A stretch of 63,063 nucleotides of DNA from assembly GCA_002708995.1 (NCBI GenBank), contig PAPT01000028.1, forward strand, positions 1-63,063, read 5' to 3'. This document shows positions 26,820 through 35,932 of the stretch, in pieces (position 1 is the first letter of the stretch; each line of letters begins with the position of its first letter). The DNA comes from Geminicoccus sp. (GTDB lineage Bacteria > Pseudomonadota > Alphaproteobacteria > UBA7985). The translations under genes were made by a program, and so were the position numbers. Under the pieces are notes generated by a model that saw only the letters and a list, made by a program, of their open reading frames with translations, searched no databases and was not told the DNA's origin.

Positions 26820-28826
26820 TTACCAGCCGCCCCCTCCGCCGCCGCCTCCGCCACCGCCGCTGAATGAGCTGCCGCCGCTGCCGCTGCTCGAGGATGGGCT
26901 GTAGTTCGCCGCCGACTGGAAGCCGCTCTCGAAGCTGTCCAGATTATCCTCGAAGCGGTTGTGATGCATGCCGTACCAGGGATCGACAAGCCCACCGGCC
27001 ACCGCCCACGAGGCCATTTCATTGGCAAACTTTCCAGCCCAGACCGCGTTCAGCCCGAGGGCAAAGGCATAGGGGTAGATCAGCGAGAACCGCCTGTAGT
27101 CCGGCTCCGGCTCTTCCTGCACTTCGCCGTGCTCGGCCGCTTTGATATAGAGCTTCAGACCCTCGAGCTCAGACGCCAGCTCGGCCCCAGACTGGGTGTA
27201 GTTCTTGAAGTGCCGGGGAATCATCAGCAGCGCCACGGTCGACAGGCCAAAGGCCAGCATGATGGGGATATTGCTGAGCAGGCTCTGCATGTCGGCATTG
27301 CCCACCACGTTCAGCACGAACCCACCGACCTGGAAGATGAAGAAAATCGGCATGAGGATGAACCAGAACCAGCCTTTTCCAGCAGCACGGAAAACGCTGG
27401 AGAAGATCGGCGCGATCACCGACAATACCAGCAGTAACATCGCCCAGGCAAAGATACTGTCTAGCGCAGAGGCCGCAAACCCGGTCAACCAGATCAGGTT
27501 GAGCAGGATGATCATGCCCAGACTCCAGAACCAGTTGGTCCGGTAGGTGCTGCGGAACTCGTCCCTGATTTCGGTGACGACAGCCTTGGCCGCCTTTTTC
27601 AGTTCGCTGGCCGTGGTCGTGTCTTTCTCGACGATAACATAGGTGTCGTCGGGCCGGTTGAGCCGCAGCGTGCTCAGCGCCATCTTTTCCGAGGGCGTGA
27701 GGGCTTCACCCCCGTCTTCTAGGCGGGTGATCAGCTTGTCTTCGAGCTGGATGTAGCCCTTGACCGACAGGCTCACCAGCACGGTGATCAGCATCTTGAT
27801 GCTGCTGATGTTGCCCTGCCGGCTGATGTACCGGGCCGCGCCAGCCCCGACGTTCTGCGGTGGATCGAAGCGCGGGTAGACCGGCGGCATCACCGCCTTC
27901 TCACGGCCCAGCCGCATCCACAGCAGCACGGCGAGCACAGCGAAGATCAGCACGGCGATCAGCAGGGCGATCCCGGCGACCTGGGCGCGCTCAGCCTCGC
28001 GCGCGCGACGCTCGGCCTCTGCTGCCGCGCGCTCTTCGGCGAGGCGGGCCTGCTCGGCGTGGTAGGCATCATTAATCACGGGATAGTTGGCACCCTGCGC
28101 CACCATGTCGGGGGCGAAGGCGAGCACGAGGGTCACCCCGGCGAAAGCGGGCAGGCTGTCACCGCTGAGTGCGAAGCCACCGTCCGCAGCGGTCAGGACA
28201 CCATTGTAGGGATTGCCCTCCGTCCCACGAGGACCACTGAGAACCCGCGAACCCAGCAACTCAGCGCCCGCAGGCGGGTTAAGGGTCACGCTCCAATTGC
28301 GGATTGGCACGGTCCAATCATGGGGAATGATGTTCCAGTCGAAGTTGTCGGAGTCATCAAACTGCAAGATACCGCGATCGATGCGGTAACGCAGGGTGTA
28401 GGTGTAGTACTGGTTGGTGGTCAGGAACACGTCTTCCTGCCCGAGGTAGATCCGGTAGTTGCCGCCGGTGTATTCGGTGCGGGCGATGTTCTCGGCCTGG
28501 CCATCGCGGAAGGCCGCTACGCTGCGGTACGGATTATCAGGCTGCCAGCTCTCGAGGCTGGAAAGCGGGAAATCACGGTAAATTCCACGCTTGAAAACGT
28601 CCCCCAGCACAAACACGCGGATGCGCTCTTCGATGGCGAGGCTGCCATTGGCGCCGATGTCGACGCTGACGTCGTAGCGGTCGATGTGCTCTCTGCTGAA
28701 ATCCTGCGCCTGTGCGCTGCCCGCGAGACCGCCCCCGGCGAGCAGGAAGACGAAGGCGAGACAGGCGAGACCAAGCCTGCGCAGGCGCCGCAGCCCGTCA
28801 GTCGAGGGGTTCAGGCGCGCAGTCAT
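26820..28826 (-). CDS. DUF2207 membrane protein
   Basis: This 668-residue membrane protein has a signal peptide (residues 1-40, ending AGSAQAQ) and an extracytoplasmic beta-rich domain beginning DFSREHIDRYDVSVDIGANG. A transmembrane helix follows a charged EERAAAEAERRAREAER stretch near 265-285, and four or more helices lie at roughly 430-530. The C-terminus ends in a Ser/Gly-rich tail with eleven consecutive Gly and a final Trp, a hallmark of DUF2207 proteins. It overlaps the stop of the LemA gene by four bases. LemA-DUF2207 pairs are common in bacteria, and their joint role in the envelope is not well defined. Confidence 0.85.
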   Translation of the reverse strand: MTARLNPSTDGLRRLRRLGLACLAFVFLLAGGGLAGSAQAQDFSREHIDRYDVSVDIGANGSLAIEERIRVFVLGDVFKRGIYRDFPLSSLESWQPDNPYRSVAAFRDGQAENIARTEYTGGNYRIYLGQEDVFLTTNQYYTYTLRYRIDRGILQFDDSDNFDWNIIPHDWTVPIRNWSVTLNPPAGAELLGSRVLSGPRGTEGNPYNGVLTAADGGFALSGDSLPAFAGVTLVLAFAPDMVAQGANYPVINDAYHAEQARLAEERAAAEAERRAREAERAQVAGIALLIAVLIFAVLAVLLWMRLGREKAVMPPVYPRFDPPQNVGAGAARYISRQGNISSIKMLITVLVSLSVKGYIQLEDKLITRLEDGGEALTPSEKMALSTLRLNRPDDTYVIVEKDTTTASELKKAAKAVVTEIRDEFRSTYRTNWFWSLGMIILLNLIWLTGFAASALDSIFAWAMLLLVLSVIAPIFSSVFRAAGKGWFWFILMPIFFIFQVGGFVLNVVGNADMQSLLSNIPIMLAFGLSTVALLMIPRHFKNYTQSGAELASELEGLKLYIKAAEHGEVQEEPEPDYRRFSLIYPYAFALGLNAVWAGKFANEMASWAVAGGLVDPWYGMHHNRFEDNLDSFESGFQSAANYSPSSSSGSGGSSFSGGGGGGGGGGGW

Positions 28827-29392
28827 GAGAAGTCCACCTCGGTCACGGCCCGCTGCGCATCGTCATTGATCTCGAAGAAGTCCGCCTTTACGAAGCCGAA
28901 CATGTTGGCGATGATCACGCTGGGGAAGGACTCGACGGTGGTGTTGAAGGTGCGCACGGCGCCGTTGTAGTAGCGCCGTGCCTTCTGGATCGTGTCCTCG
29001 AGCGCGCTGAGTTCACGCTGCAGCTCGAGAAAGTTGCCGTCAGCCTTCAGGTCCGGGTAGTTCTCCGACACCGCGAACAGGTTGGCGAGCGCGCCGCTGA
29101 CCCTGTTTTCGGCTGCGGCCCGCGCCACCGGATCATCGCTGCGGACCTCGGTGCGCATGCTGGTGACCTCCGCGAGGGTTTCGGCCTCGTGCTTGGCATA
29201 GCCCTTGACCGTCGAGACCAGGTTGCCAACGAGGTTGAAGCGCCGCCGGAGCTGGACGTCGATACCACTCCACCCTTCCGATACGTAGTTCCGCTGGGAG
29301 ACCAGCGCATTGTACATGGCGATGGCGAGGAACGCGACCACGACCAGACCAACAATGATCAGAATAACGATTATGAGTAGTGCGGTGAGCAT
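28823..29392 (-). CDS. lemA: LemA family protein
   Basis: This 189-residue protein has one N-terminal transmembrane helix (about residues 3-25) and a helical LemA domain. YNALVSQRNYVSEGWSGIDV, LRRRFNLVGNLVSTVKGYAKHE and ENYPDLKADGNFLELQREL are the family signatures. RRYYNGAVRTFNTTVESFPS and IANMFGF complete it. It is translationally coupled with the DUF2207 gene (ATGA overlap). The molecular function of LemA is not established; it is probably anchored in the inner membrane. Confidence 0.9.
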   Translation of the reverse strand: MLTALLIIVILIIVGLVVVAFLAIAMYNALVSQRNYVSEGWSGIDVQLRRRFNLVGNLVSTVKGYAKHEAETLAEVTSMRTEVRSDDPVARAAAENRVSGALANLFAVSENYPDLKADGNFLELQRELSALEDTIQKARRYYNGAVRTFNTTVESFPSVIIANMFGFVKADFFEINDDAQRAVTEVDFS

Positions 29393-29558
29393 GGCGTAAT
29401 TCCCGACCCGGAGTGCAAAGATGTGCTGACAAACAGACGCGCCATTATTGGTCGTATTTCACCCCGATTCAAGATTGCAGCTCAACTCCTCCCGCCATCG
29501 GGCCCGTTCGGGACAATAAGGCCATTCCCGCCAAAATCCAATTTGGAGGCTAAGCAGT

Positions 29559-30431
29559 TCAACCGCCGGTCGCTTCCTGCTGCGCGAAGAACGACGTGCC
29601 CTCCGGGATTTCAGGCAGCAGCATCTCATAGCTCGAGCAGCGTATACGACCCGTGACTTCGCCCCGGACCAGCTCGTGGGTCAGCGTGCTAGGCAGCGCA
29701 TTTGGGCTCAATTCCACCGCGTCTTCGGCATAATAAGTGGTGATGTACAGCGTGCGCGGGCCATCGCTCAGATTCGGCGCTGAGCCGTGCAGCAGGCTCG
29801 AATGCATCAGGCACACCGACCCCGCCTTTCCCTTACAGGGTACCGCCTTTGGCGCAACCTGTGCCGTCACTTCCTCCGCAACGGCACCTGTGAAGCGCCC
29901 GCCGTGCCAGTGCGAATACAACGGCCCCCGGTGCGAACCCAGCACCACTTCCAGCGGGCCATTCTCCAGCGTCACGTCATCGAGGAATAGCAGGCAGGTG
30001 ATGATGTCGTCGTTGCTCATCGGCTGGAAGGGAAAGTCCTGGTGGAACTTGACCTGGGTTGCCGTGCCGGGGAGCTTGGAATTCACCTTACCGTGGTGGA
30101 AGCGCAGGTTGGGGCCAATAAGGTCGGCAACCATGTCCACTGTTGCCGCCTGGCGCATGACACCGGCATAGACCTCCGAGACTTCCTCGGGGGACTGGAC
30201 CCGGCGCAAGCCCGGGGTCTCCGGGCTGTGACCGGGCTGCAGATCAAAGCGGGCGCGGCCGTCGACCGTCTCGCCGTAGTCCTCGGCGTGGGCACGACTT
30301 TCATCGACCCAGCCGTCGAAGACAGCGCGCAGCGCCGCAAGCTGTTCCGGTGTGACCGCATCCTCGGCAACAATCACACCGTCGCGCCAGAAGGCGTCGA
30401 CCTGCTCGTTGGACAGCATACTCGGGCTCAT
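29559..30431 (-). CDS. Phytanoyl-CoA dioxygenase (PhyH) family oxygenase
   Basis: This is an Fe(II)/2-oxoglutarate-dependent oxygenase of 290 residues from the ATG at 30431, which has AAGGGGG upstream. The facial triad is visible as H-x-D in VKFHQDFPF and the distal His in SSLLHGSAPN, with GPLEVVLGSHRGPLYSH before the distal His. Family members hydroxylate small metabolites including ectoine, quorum signals and phytanoyl-CoA; the length and sequence here do not match ectoine hydroxylase well. It is divergent from the aldehyde dehydrogenase gene at 30608, sharing a roughly 175-base promoter region. The substrate is unknown. Confidence 0.75.
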   Translation of the reverse strand: MSPSMLSNEQVDAFWRDGVIVAEDAVTPEQLAALRAVFDGWVDESRAHAEDYGETVDGRARFDLQPGHSPETPGLRRVQSPEEVSEVYAGVMRQAATVDMVADLIGPNLRFHHGKVNSKLPGTATQVKFHQDFPFQPMSNDDIITCLLFLDDVTLENGPLEVVLGSHRGPLYSHWHGGRFTGAVAEEVTAQVAPKAVPCKGKAGSVCLMHSSLLHGSAPNLSDGPRTLYITTYYAEDAVELSPNALPSTLTHELVRGEVTGRIRCSSYEMLLPEIPEGTSFFAQQEATGG

Positions 30432-30607
30432 GGGCAATTTACCCCCTTTTCGGACAGCCGGTATCGTCATTTAAGGGAAAGCGCAGGCCCCTTTGCTATC
30501 GCGTTTCCGTCACCAAAACCGCGAACCAGCGGCAAAACAAATCTCGACCCCAGCCGCCCCACACCTATATTTCTGAACAGCCAGTAACGTCGAATGGAAG
30601 TCAGAAC

Positions 30608-32428
30608 ATGACCGCAAGTACAGCCGCATCGACAGCGCCCACCGCCGCGAAACCCGGGACGAAGGCGACCAAGCCTGCCTCCGCCGCATCCCGGGCCGCT
30701 CAGGCCGACGCTCGGTCCGAGGCAGAGGCCGCAGCCTACGCCCTGCTCCGGCGCCTCGACGCAGCCAAGCACAGCTGGGCGAAGACCACGCCAGAAGAGC
30801 GGGTCGCCCTGCTGCACGCGGTCAAGGACGCGATCATGCCGGTGGCCGAAGACTGGGTGTCGACGGCCTGCAGAAACAAGCAGATCCCGGTGGGCTCACC
30901 GCTGGAAGGGGAAGAATGGTTCTCCGGTCCCTATGCCCTTCTTTCCGCCTGCAACAATTTCATCGCAACCCTCGAGGCCATGGATGGCGGGTCGGTGGCC
31001 GCGTCCCTGCCCCGGCGGCGGCTGCGCAACGGTCAGACCGCGGTCCGCGTCGTGCCGCATACGCTCTGGGACAGGCTGCTGCTTTCGGGCATCCACGCCG
31101 AGGTGTGGATGCAGCCGGGGATCGACAGCGCCGACGTCAACGAGCGCGCCGCGCAGGCCTACGCCACCCCCGCCAGCGAGCGCGAGGGCCGGGTCGCACT
31201 GGTGCTGGGCGCGGGCAATATCGCGGCCATCCCGTTGCTCGACACGCTGCAGAAGCTGCTGGTCGAAGACCAAGTCGTGCTGCTCAAGCTCAACCCGGTT
31301 AACGACTACCTGCTGCCATTCTTCGAGGCGGCCTTCAAACCCCTGATCGATCGGGACTTTCTGGCCGTGATCACGGGTGATGCGGCGCTGGGCGCCTGGG
31401 CCTGCGAACACGATCTGGTCGAGGAGATCCACATCACCGGGGCGGGCTCGACCCACGATGCCATCGTCTGGGGCAAGGGCGCGGACGGCGAGCGACGGCG
31501 TCAAGCCGGGACGCCGCTGAACAGCCGCCGGATCACCTCCGAGCTTGGCGCCGTCTGCCCCACCATCGTCGTGCCGGGTCCGTGGAGCGTCAGCGATGTC
31601 CGCTATCAGGCCGAACAGATCGCCACCCAGAAGCTGCACAACGGCGGCCACAACTGCGTCTCCTGCCAGACCCTGATCATGCCCGAAGGCTGGGATCAGG
31701 CGCAGGATTTACTGGACGGCTTCAGGGCGGTGGTTGCGAGCGCGGGTGAGCGCGGCGTCTATTATCCTGGCGCCAAGGACCGGCTACGGGCCTTCGCTAA
31801 CCTTGCCGCTTCGGGCAGCGGGGTCGAGCGCTTGCGTCGCGGCGCATCGCAAGAACTGCTGCTGACCACCTTCGACAGCGACGCGGATGGTCAGCACGAA
31901 GTCTTCGCCCCGGCGATGAATATCAAATGGTTGGAGGGCAGCGACCCAGCTGCCTTCCTCGAGGCCGCGATCGACTTCGCCAACGACCGGCTCGAGGGCA
32001 CGCTCGGCGCAAATATCGTGATCCACCCAGCAACCCGGCGCGCGATTGGCGAAGCACGGTTCGAGGAACTGATCGGCAAGCTTGCCTACGGCGAAATTGC
32101 CATCAACGCCTGGACGGGGGTCAACTTTCTCGCGGTTGGCCTGCCCTGGGGCGGGTTTCCCGGCACCACGCCCGAGGATGTCGGCTCCGGTATCGGGGTG
32201 GTGCACAACACATTCATGCTCGAAGGCGTCGAACGCAGCGTGCTCCAAGCGCCGTGGCGGCCCTTTCCCCGGGGCCTGCTAGGCGGAAGTTTCGCGCTGA
32301 TGCCCAAGCCGCCGTGGTTCGTGACCCACCGCCGCGCTGCGGCCGTCGGGCGGCAGCTGACACGCTTTGCCCACCGGCCATCGCTGCTCAAAATCCCGGG
32401 AATCTTTCTCAACGTCCTGCGCGACTGA
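30608..32428 (+). CDS. Divergent aldehyde dehydrogenase superfamily protein
   Basis: This 606-residue protein is longer than the usual 480-500. The first 40 residues are low-complexity Ala/Thr/Lys (STAASTAPTAAKPGTKATK). A recognisable cofactor domain includes VALVLGAGNIAAIPLLDTLQKL, and ITSELGAVCPTIV corresponds to the Glu region. HNGGHNCVSCQTLIMP holds the presumed catalytic Cys. The C-terminus (LMPKPPWFVTHRRAAAVGRQL) is unlike standard enzymes. Whether it oxidises aldehydes or acts on an acyl group is unclear. A DUF1330 gene follows after 42 bases, probably in the same transcript. Confidence 0.7.
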   Translation: MTASTAASTAPTAAKPGTKATKPASAASRAAQADARSEAEAAAYALLRRLDAAKHSWAKTTPEERVALLHAVKDAIMPVAEDWVSTACRNKQIPVGSPLEGEEWFSGPYALLSACNNFIATLEAMDGGSVAASLPRRRLRNGQTAVRVVPHTLWDRLLLSGIHAEVWMQPGIDSADVNERAAQAYATPASEREGRVALVLGAGNIAAIPLLDTLQKLLVEDQVVLLKLNPVNDYLLPFFEAAFKPLIDRDFLAVITGDAALGAWACEHDLVEEIHITGAGSTHDAIVWGKGADGERRRQAGTPLNSRRITSELGAVCPTIVVPGPWSVSDVRYQAEQIATQKLHNGGHNCVSCQTLIMPEGWDQAQDLLDGFRAVVASAGERGVYYPGAKDRLRAFANLAASGSGVERLRRGASQELLLTTFDSDADGQHEVFAPAMNIKWLEGSDPAAFLEAAIDFANDRLEGTLGANIVIHPATRRAIGEARFEELIGKLAYGEIAINAWTGVNFLAVGLPWGGFPGTTPEDVGSGIGVVHNTFMLEGVERSVLQAPWRPFPRGLLGGSFALMPKPPWFVTHRRAAAVGRQLTRFAHRPSLLKIPGIFLNVLRD

Positions 32429-32470
32429 GGCGCAGGGCTGCCCGCTTACCCACAAAACGGAGGCCTGACC

Positions 32471-32764
32471 ATGAAACCCGGCTACCTGCTGCTCGACACC
32501 GTGATCGACGACCCCGAAGGCTACGAAGACTACAAGGCGCAAGTGGTGCCCATCGTTGAGTCCTTCGGCGGCGAGTACCTGATCCGGGGTGGCGATATGA
32601 CGGTCGAGCAGGACGAGCTGTGGCAGCCCAACCGCATCGTGCTGCTGCGCTTTCCCTCGGTCGCTCAGGCTCAGGCCTTTCTCAACAGCGAGGCCTATGC
32701 GCCGATTAAGGCGGTGCGGCTGGCCAATTCCCGCGCGACGGCCATGGTCATCGAAGGCCTATGA
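32471..32764 (+). CDS. DUF1330 protein
   Basis: This is a 97-residue ferredoxin-like alpha/beta barrel protein. GYLLLDTVIDDPEGYEDYK, FGGEYLIRGGD and QPNRIVLLRFPSVAQAQAF are the DUF1330 signatures. The start has CGGAGG eight bases upstream. Relatives are small dimeric proteins related to antibiotic-biosynthesis monooxygenases, without proven chemistry. Its stop lies directly against the stop of the opposing enolase-family gene, with no spacer. Confidence 0.8.
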   Translation: MKPGYLLLDTVIDDPEGYEDYKAQVVPIVESFGGEYLIRGGDMTVEQDELWQPNRIVLLRFPSVAQAQAFLNSEAYAPIKAVRLANSRATAMVIEGL

Positions 32765-33865
32765 TCAGAAGGCCTCAGCGACAGGCTGACCCAGAACATC
32801 CCAGTTTGGGGTGATGCCTAGCCCCGGGGCTTCGGAGGCGATCATGAAACCGTCGGCGATCACCGGGCCGCCGCTGGCGATTGACACGGTGGCGTACTCG
32901 CTGAAGGCTGAGGACTGGAAGTGCAGCTCGCGCGGGGTGGAATGTGCCAGATGGGCGATGGCAGCGTCGGTCAGCTCCCCGCCCCACGTATCCTCGATGG
33001 TCATGATGATCCCCAGCTCGGCGCAGACATCGCGCACGACCTTGGTCTTGGTCAGGCCGCCAAAACGACTGATCTTCAGGTTGACCGCGTCCATGGCCCG
33101 ATCCTGATGCGCGGTCAGCACAGTTTGCATCGACGTCATGCATTCATCGAGGATCATCGGATGATTTGAAACGTCGCGGACAACGCGGCAGGCCTCGTAG
33201 GTCTCGCAGGGCTGCTCGATGTAGAGCGGCATATCGTTGACGGCGGAGACCACCCGAACCGCCTCGTGCTGCATCCAGCCACAGTTGGCGTCGGCGGCGA
33301 GTTTGTTCCCGCTTTCCAGCGCCGCCGTGACCTTGCGGATGCGCTCGATATCGAGATCCGCGCCAGCGCCGACCTTCATCTGGAACTGGTTGAAGCCCTG
33401 CGCCTGATAGGCCTGCAGGCGCTCGGCCATGGCGTCCGGGTCGCCACGCGAAACGACTTTGAACAGGCGCACGCTGTCCTGCACCCGGCCACCGAGAAGG
33501 TTGCAGACCGGCTGGCCGGTGGCCTTGCCCAGCAGATCCCAGCAGGCGATGTCGAGCGCCGACTTGACGTAAGGGTGCCCCTTGAGCGCGCGATCCATGA
33601 CGAGATTGATCGACCCGATCTGCCGGGGATCGAGGCCGATCAGGCTGTCGGCAAGCTTCATGATCCCGGTGCGGGCGCCTTCGGCGTAGGCAGGCAGATA
33701 GGCCGGCCCCAGCGGGCAGATTTCGCCGTAGCCGGTCTGTCCGTCGTCGGTGGTCACTTCGACGACCGTGCTGTCGAAGGCAGCAAAACTCTGGTTGGAC
33801 CAGCTGTAGGCACCCTCTTTCATCGGTAGCGCAACGGCGTAGAGGGCAATCTTGTCGATCTTCAT
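32765..33865 (-). CDS. Enolase-superfamily (mandelate racemase/muconate lactonizing) enzyme
   Basis: This 366-residue protein is close in layout to hydroxyproline-betaine epimerases and cis-3-hydroxyproline dehydratases. The N-terminus MKIDKIALYAVALPMKEG is followed by a GYGEICPLGPAYLPAYAEG capping loop. Barrel residues include the QMKVG lysine, metal ligands in DANCGW, YIEQPCE and ILDECM, and the second catalytic Lys in NLKISRFGG. The C-terminus EAPGLGITPNWDVLGQPVAEAF is typical. Next to it is an aconitase X gene, whose bacterial members dehydrate cis-3-hydroxy-L-proline, so a role in hydroxyproline or proline-betaine degradation is likely. Epimerase and dehydratase cannot be told apart by eye. 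Confidence 0.75.
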   Translation of the reverse strand: MKIDKIALYAVALPMKEGAYSWSNQSFAAFDSTVVEVTTDDGQTGYGEICPLGPAYLPAYAEGARTGIMKLADSLIGLDPRQIGSINLVMDRALKGHPYVKSALDIACWDLLGKATGQPVCNLLGGRVQDSVRLFKVVSRGDPDAMAERLQAYQAQGFNQFQMKVGAGADLDIERIRKVTAALESGNKLAADANCGWMQHEAVRVVSAVNDMPLYIEQPCETYEACRVVRDVSNHPMILDECMTSMQTVLTAHQDRAMDAVNLKISRFGGLTKTKVVRDVCAELGIIMTIEDTWGGELTDAAIAHLAHSTPRELHFQSSAFSEYATVSIASGGPVIADGFMIASEAPGLGITPNWDVLGQPVAEAF

Positions 33866-34001
33866 GGGCGAGGCCTCCTTCGAGAGCGGGCGAGCGGGCC
33901 TTCTTTACGCACCAAAGCGCCGGGGACGGCAATACTTTTCGCACCCGGCGCAGGCGGAGGACAGAGCCAGACTTTCGCCGCGACCGCCCGTGTCTTCGCT
34001 C

Positions 34002-35870
34002 TCAAGCATCCGTTGCGAGCCAGTCGGGCAGTCCTGCGGGCGTCAGGCCCTGAACAGCGGCATCTACACAGGCCACCAGCCCACCCAGCCGAACCTCGCG
34101 CCCGGATAGGCCGTGGGCGTAGTGGGCGTATTTGCCGGAGTTGGTGAGGATGCTCTGAGCCTCGGGCGGGAACACGGGTTCGGTGATCGAGCACCAGCAC
34201 ATATCGGCGATCAGCCCCACACCGGCGCCCTGCAGCACGGCGGCGGCGCCGTCGATTTGCAGCTGCGCAAGCACGTCGCGGGCCAGAGTGATGATCATGG
34301 GAGCGGCGTCGCAGGACCGCCCGTCGAGCAATCCGGCGACCCGCTGGCACTCAGCGAAGGACGCGTGGGGGCTGCCGATGGCTACCAGATCGACGGCCCC
34401 GCTGGCGCGATTGAGCGCGCGCCACGCAGCCCGCAAGTCCGCAGTGCTCAGTGCGAGCTGTTCCACGCCTGCCAGCGGGGTGAGGTCGGCTTCGGGGGTA
34501 TGCCCGGCTACGTGCAGCATGGGCGCGCCGGAGGTGGTGCCGAAAGCGGCACAGATCGCGCGCAAGTCATCCTCGGACAGCGCGGCAGCCTCGAAGCCCG
34601 TGATCAGCGGTACACAGTCCGGCGCCGCCTTCCCGGCGAGCCAGCCGACCAGCGGCCACAGACTGTCGTCGGCATCGGGCCATCGGGGCACGTCGAAATG
34701 CAGCACCCGGGCTGGGCGCCGACCTGCCTCTTCATAGACCCCCGCGCGTGGCGCGCGGCCGGTCATGGCGATGAACAGGTCGAGGTAGTCCGGATGCTTG
34801 GTGGTCCGTGCCCCCAAGACCGAATTGGCGTAGATCACCGCGTTGGATTCCGACCAGCCGATGACCTCCCCCTGTAGCGGGCGGTCCTCGCGATGGTAGG
34901 GCGCGCAGGTGAAGGTCGGCTGGGCGCCCATGCGGACGTAGGCTTCGGCGAGGCGACTGGCGCGCTGACCGAAATCGGCGGGCACCCCCTGATCCTGCCA
35001 GGCCTCCCGATCGACCGAGATGGCGTTGATGGTGGTCGGGACCCCGACCTGCGCGCCCATATCGGCCATGGTCTCTGCAAAGATCAGGTTGGCATCGTGG
35101 GCGAGGATACAGCCGTCGATGTGGCCCCGCCTGACGTCGAGCAGTTCGGTGGCACCCTGCGCTGCGGCCATCTGCGCGATCACCTCCATGGCGACCTGCA
35201 CGGCGCGGCCCTGCCCGCCCGCCAAGCGCGCCCGGTCAGTGTCGTTCAGCTGGACCGCTTCGGCTCCGAGCCCTTCAACGGCGATGGCCCGTGCCTGCCG
35301 CCCATCGAGGTCGAACGACAATCTGGCAGCGTCGAGCTGTGCCCACTCTGCACCGGCCAGCGCCGCGTAGTCCGGCGGCGGCAGGAACAGCACGGGAACT
35401 GGACGATCGAACAGCCGGTTGGCGACCAGCGCACCGAGGCTCAGGGTCTCCTCGGGCTCCCTGAACACCAGCGCTGCGGGGGCCTTCCCACCTAGCGCCA
35501 GTGCCAGCAGGACGCCGCTGCCGCTACACGACCCGCGCGAGGTCGGCATCAATACGATCTGGCCGGAAACCACGGCACCGCGCTGGGGGTGGTGCGCGTC
35601 GATGATTGCGCCCGTGTCCGGGTCGACCCCACCCCAGAAGCTCAGCCCTTCATCGCAGGCGAGAACGGGCGCAGCGATCACCTGCCCCGGATCACCGGTC
35701 GAGAGCAGGCGTCGTGCCTGCGGGCTATGCTGGTTGCTGAAGCTCAAGGGCCAGGCCTCATCGCCATGAACGAAATAGGCGCGCAGCTTAGACGGAGCCT
35801 CGTGGGGATGTACATGCTCGCGAACGCAGGCTCGGAAATCAGCCCGGAGGCCGTCTCTGCGTCCAAACAC
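34002..35870 (-). CDS. Aconitase X (AcnX) with fused swivel domain; cis-3-hydroxy-L-proline dehydratase-like
   Basis: This iron-sulfur dehydratase homologue has both AcnX modules in one chain. The small swivel domain comes first (LSFWGGVDPDTGAIID, MPTSRGSCSGSGVLLAL) and the large catalytic domain follows from about 110 residues later (GGQGRAVQVAMEVIAQMAAAQGA, VPTTINAISVD, GWSESNAVIYANSVLGART). Cys in FTCAPYH, GLIADMCWC and the Ser/Cys loop fit cluster binding. The start is unclear: no ATG lies near the domain edge, the GTG at 35870 is a guess and the frame is open to 35948, where it would overlap the divergent glutaredoxin gene. It lies upstream of the enolase-family gene, probably in one operon. 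Confidence 0.75.
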   Translation of the reverse strand: MFGRRDGLRADFRACVREHVHPHEAPSKLRAYFVHGDEAWPLSFSNQHSPQARRLLSTGDPGQVIAAPVLACDEGLSFWGGVDPDTGAIIDAHHPQRGAVVSGQIVLMPTSRGSCSGSGVLLALALGGKAPAALVFREPEETLSLGALVANRLFDRPVPVLFLPPPDYAALAGAEWAQLDAARLSFDLDGRQARAIAVEGLGAEAVQLNDTDRARLAGGQGRAVQVAMEVIAQMAAAQGATELLDVRRGHIDGCILAHDANLIFAETMADMGAQVGVPTTINAISVDREAWQDQGVPADFGQRASRLAEAYVRMGAQPTFTCAPYHREDRPLQGEVIGWSESNAVIYANSVLGARTTKHPDYLDLFIAMTGRAPRAGVYEEAGRRPARVLHFDVPRWPDADDSLWPLVGWLAGKAAPDCVPLITGFEAAALSEDDLRAICAAFGTTSGAPMLHVAGHTPEADLTPLAGVEQLALSTADLRAAWRALNRASGAVDLVAIGSPHASFAECQRVAGLLDGRSCDAAPMIITLARDVLAQLQIDGAAAVLQGAGVGLIADMCWCSITEPVFPPEAQSILTNSGKYAHYAHGLSGREVRLGGLVACVDAAVQGLTPAGLPDWLATDA

Positions 35871-35932
35871 GCCTTGCCTGCTGCACGGGTCTGTGCAGAC
35901 TATCGGAAATGGCCGCACAACGGATGCACCCC

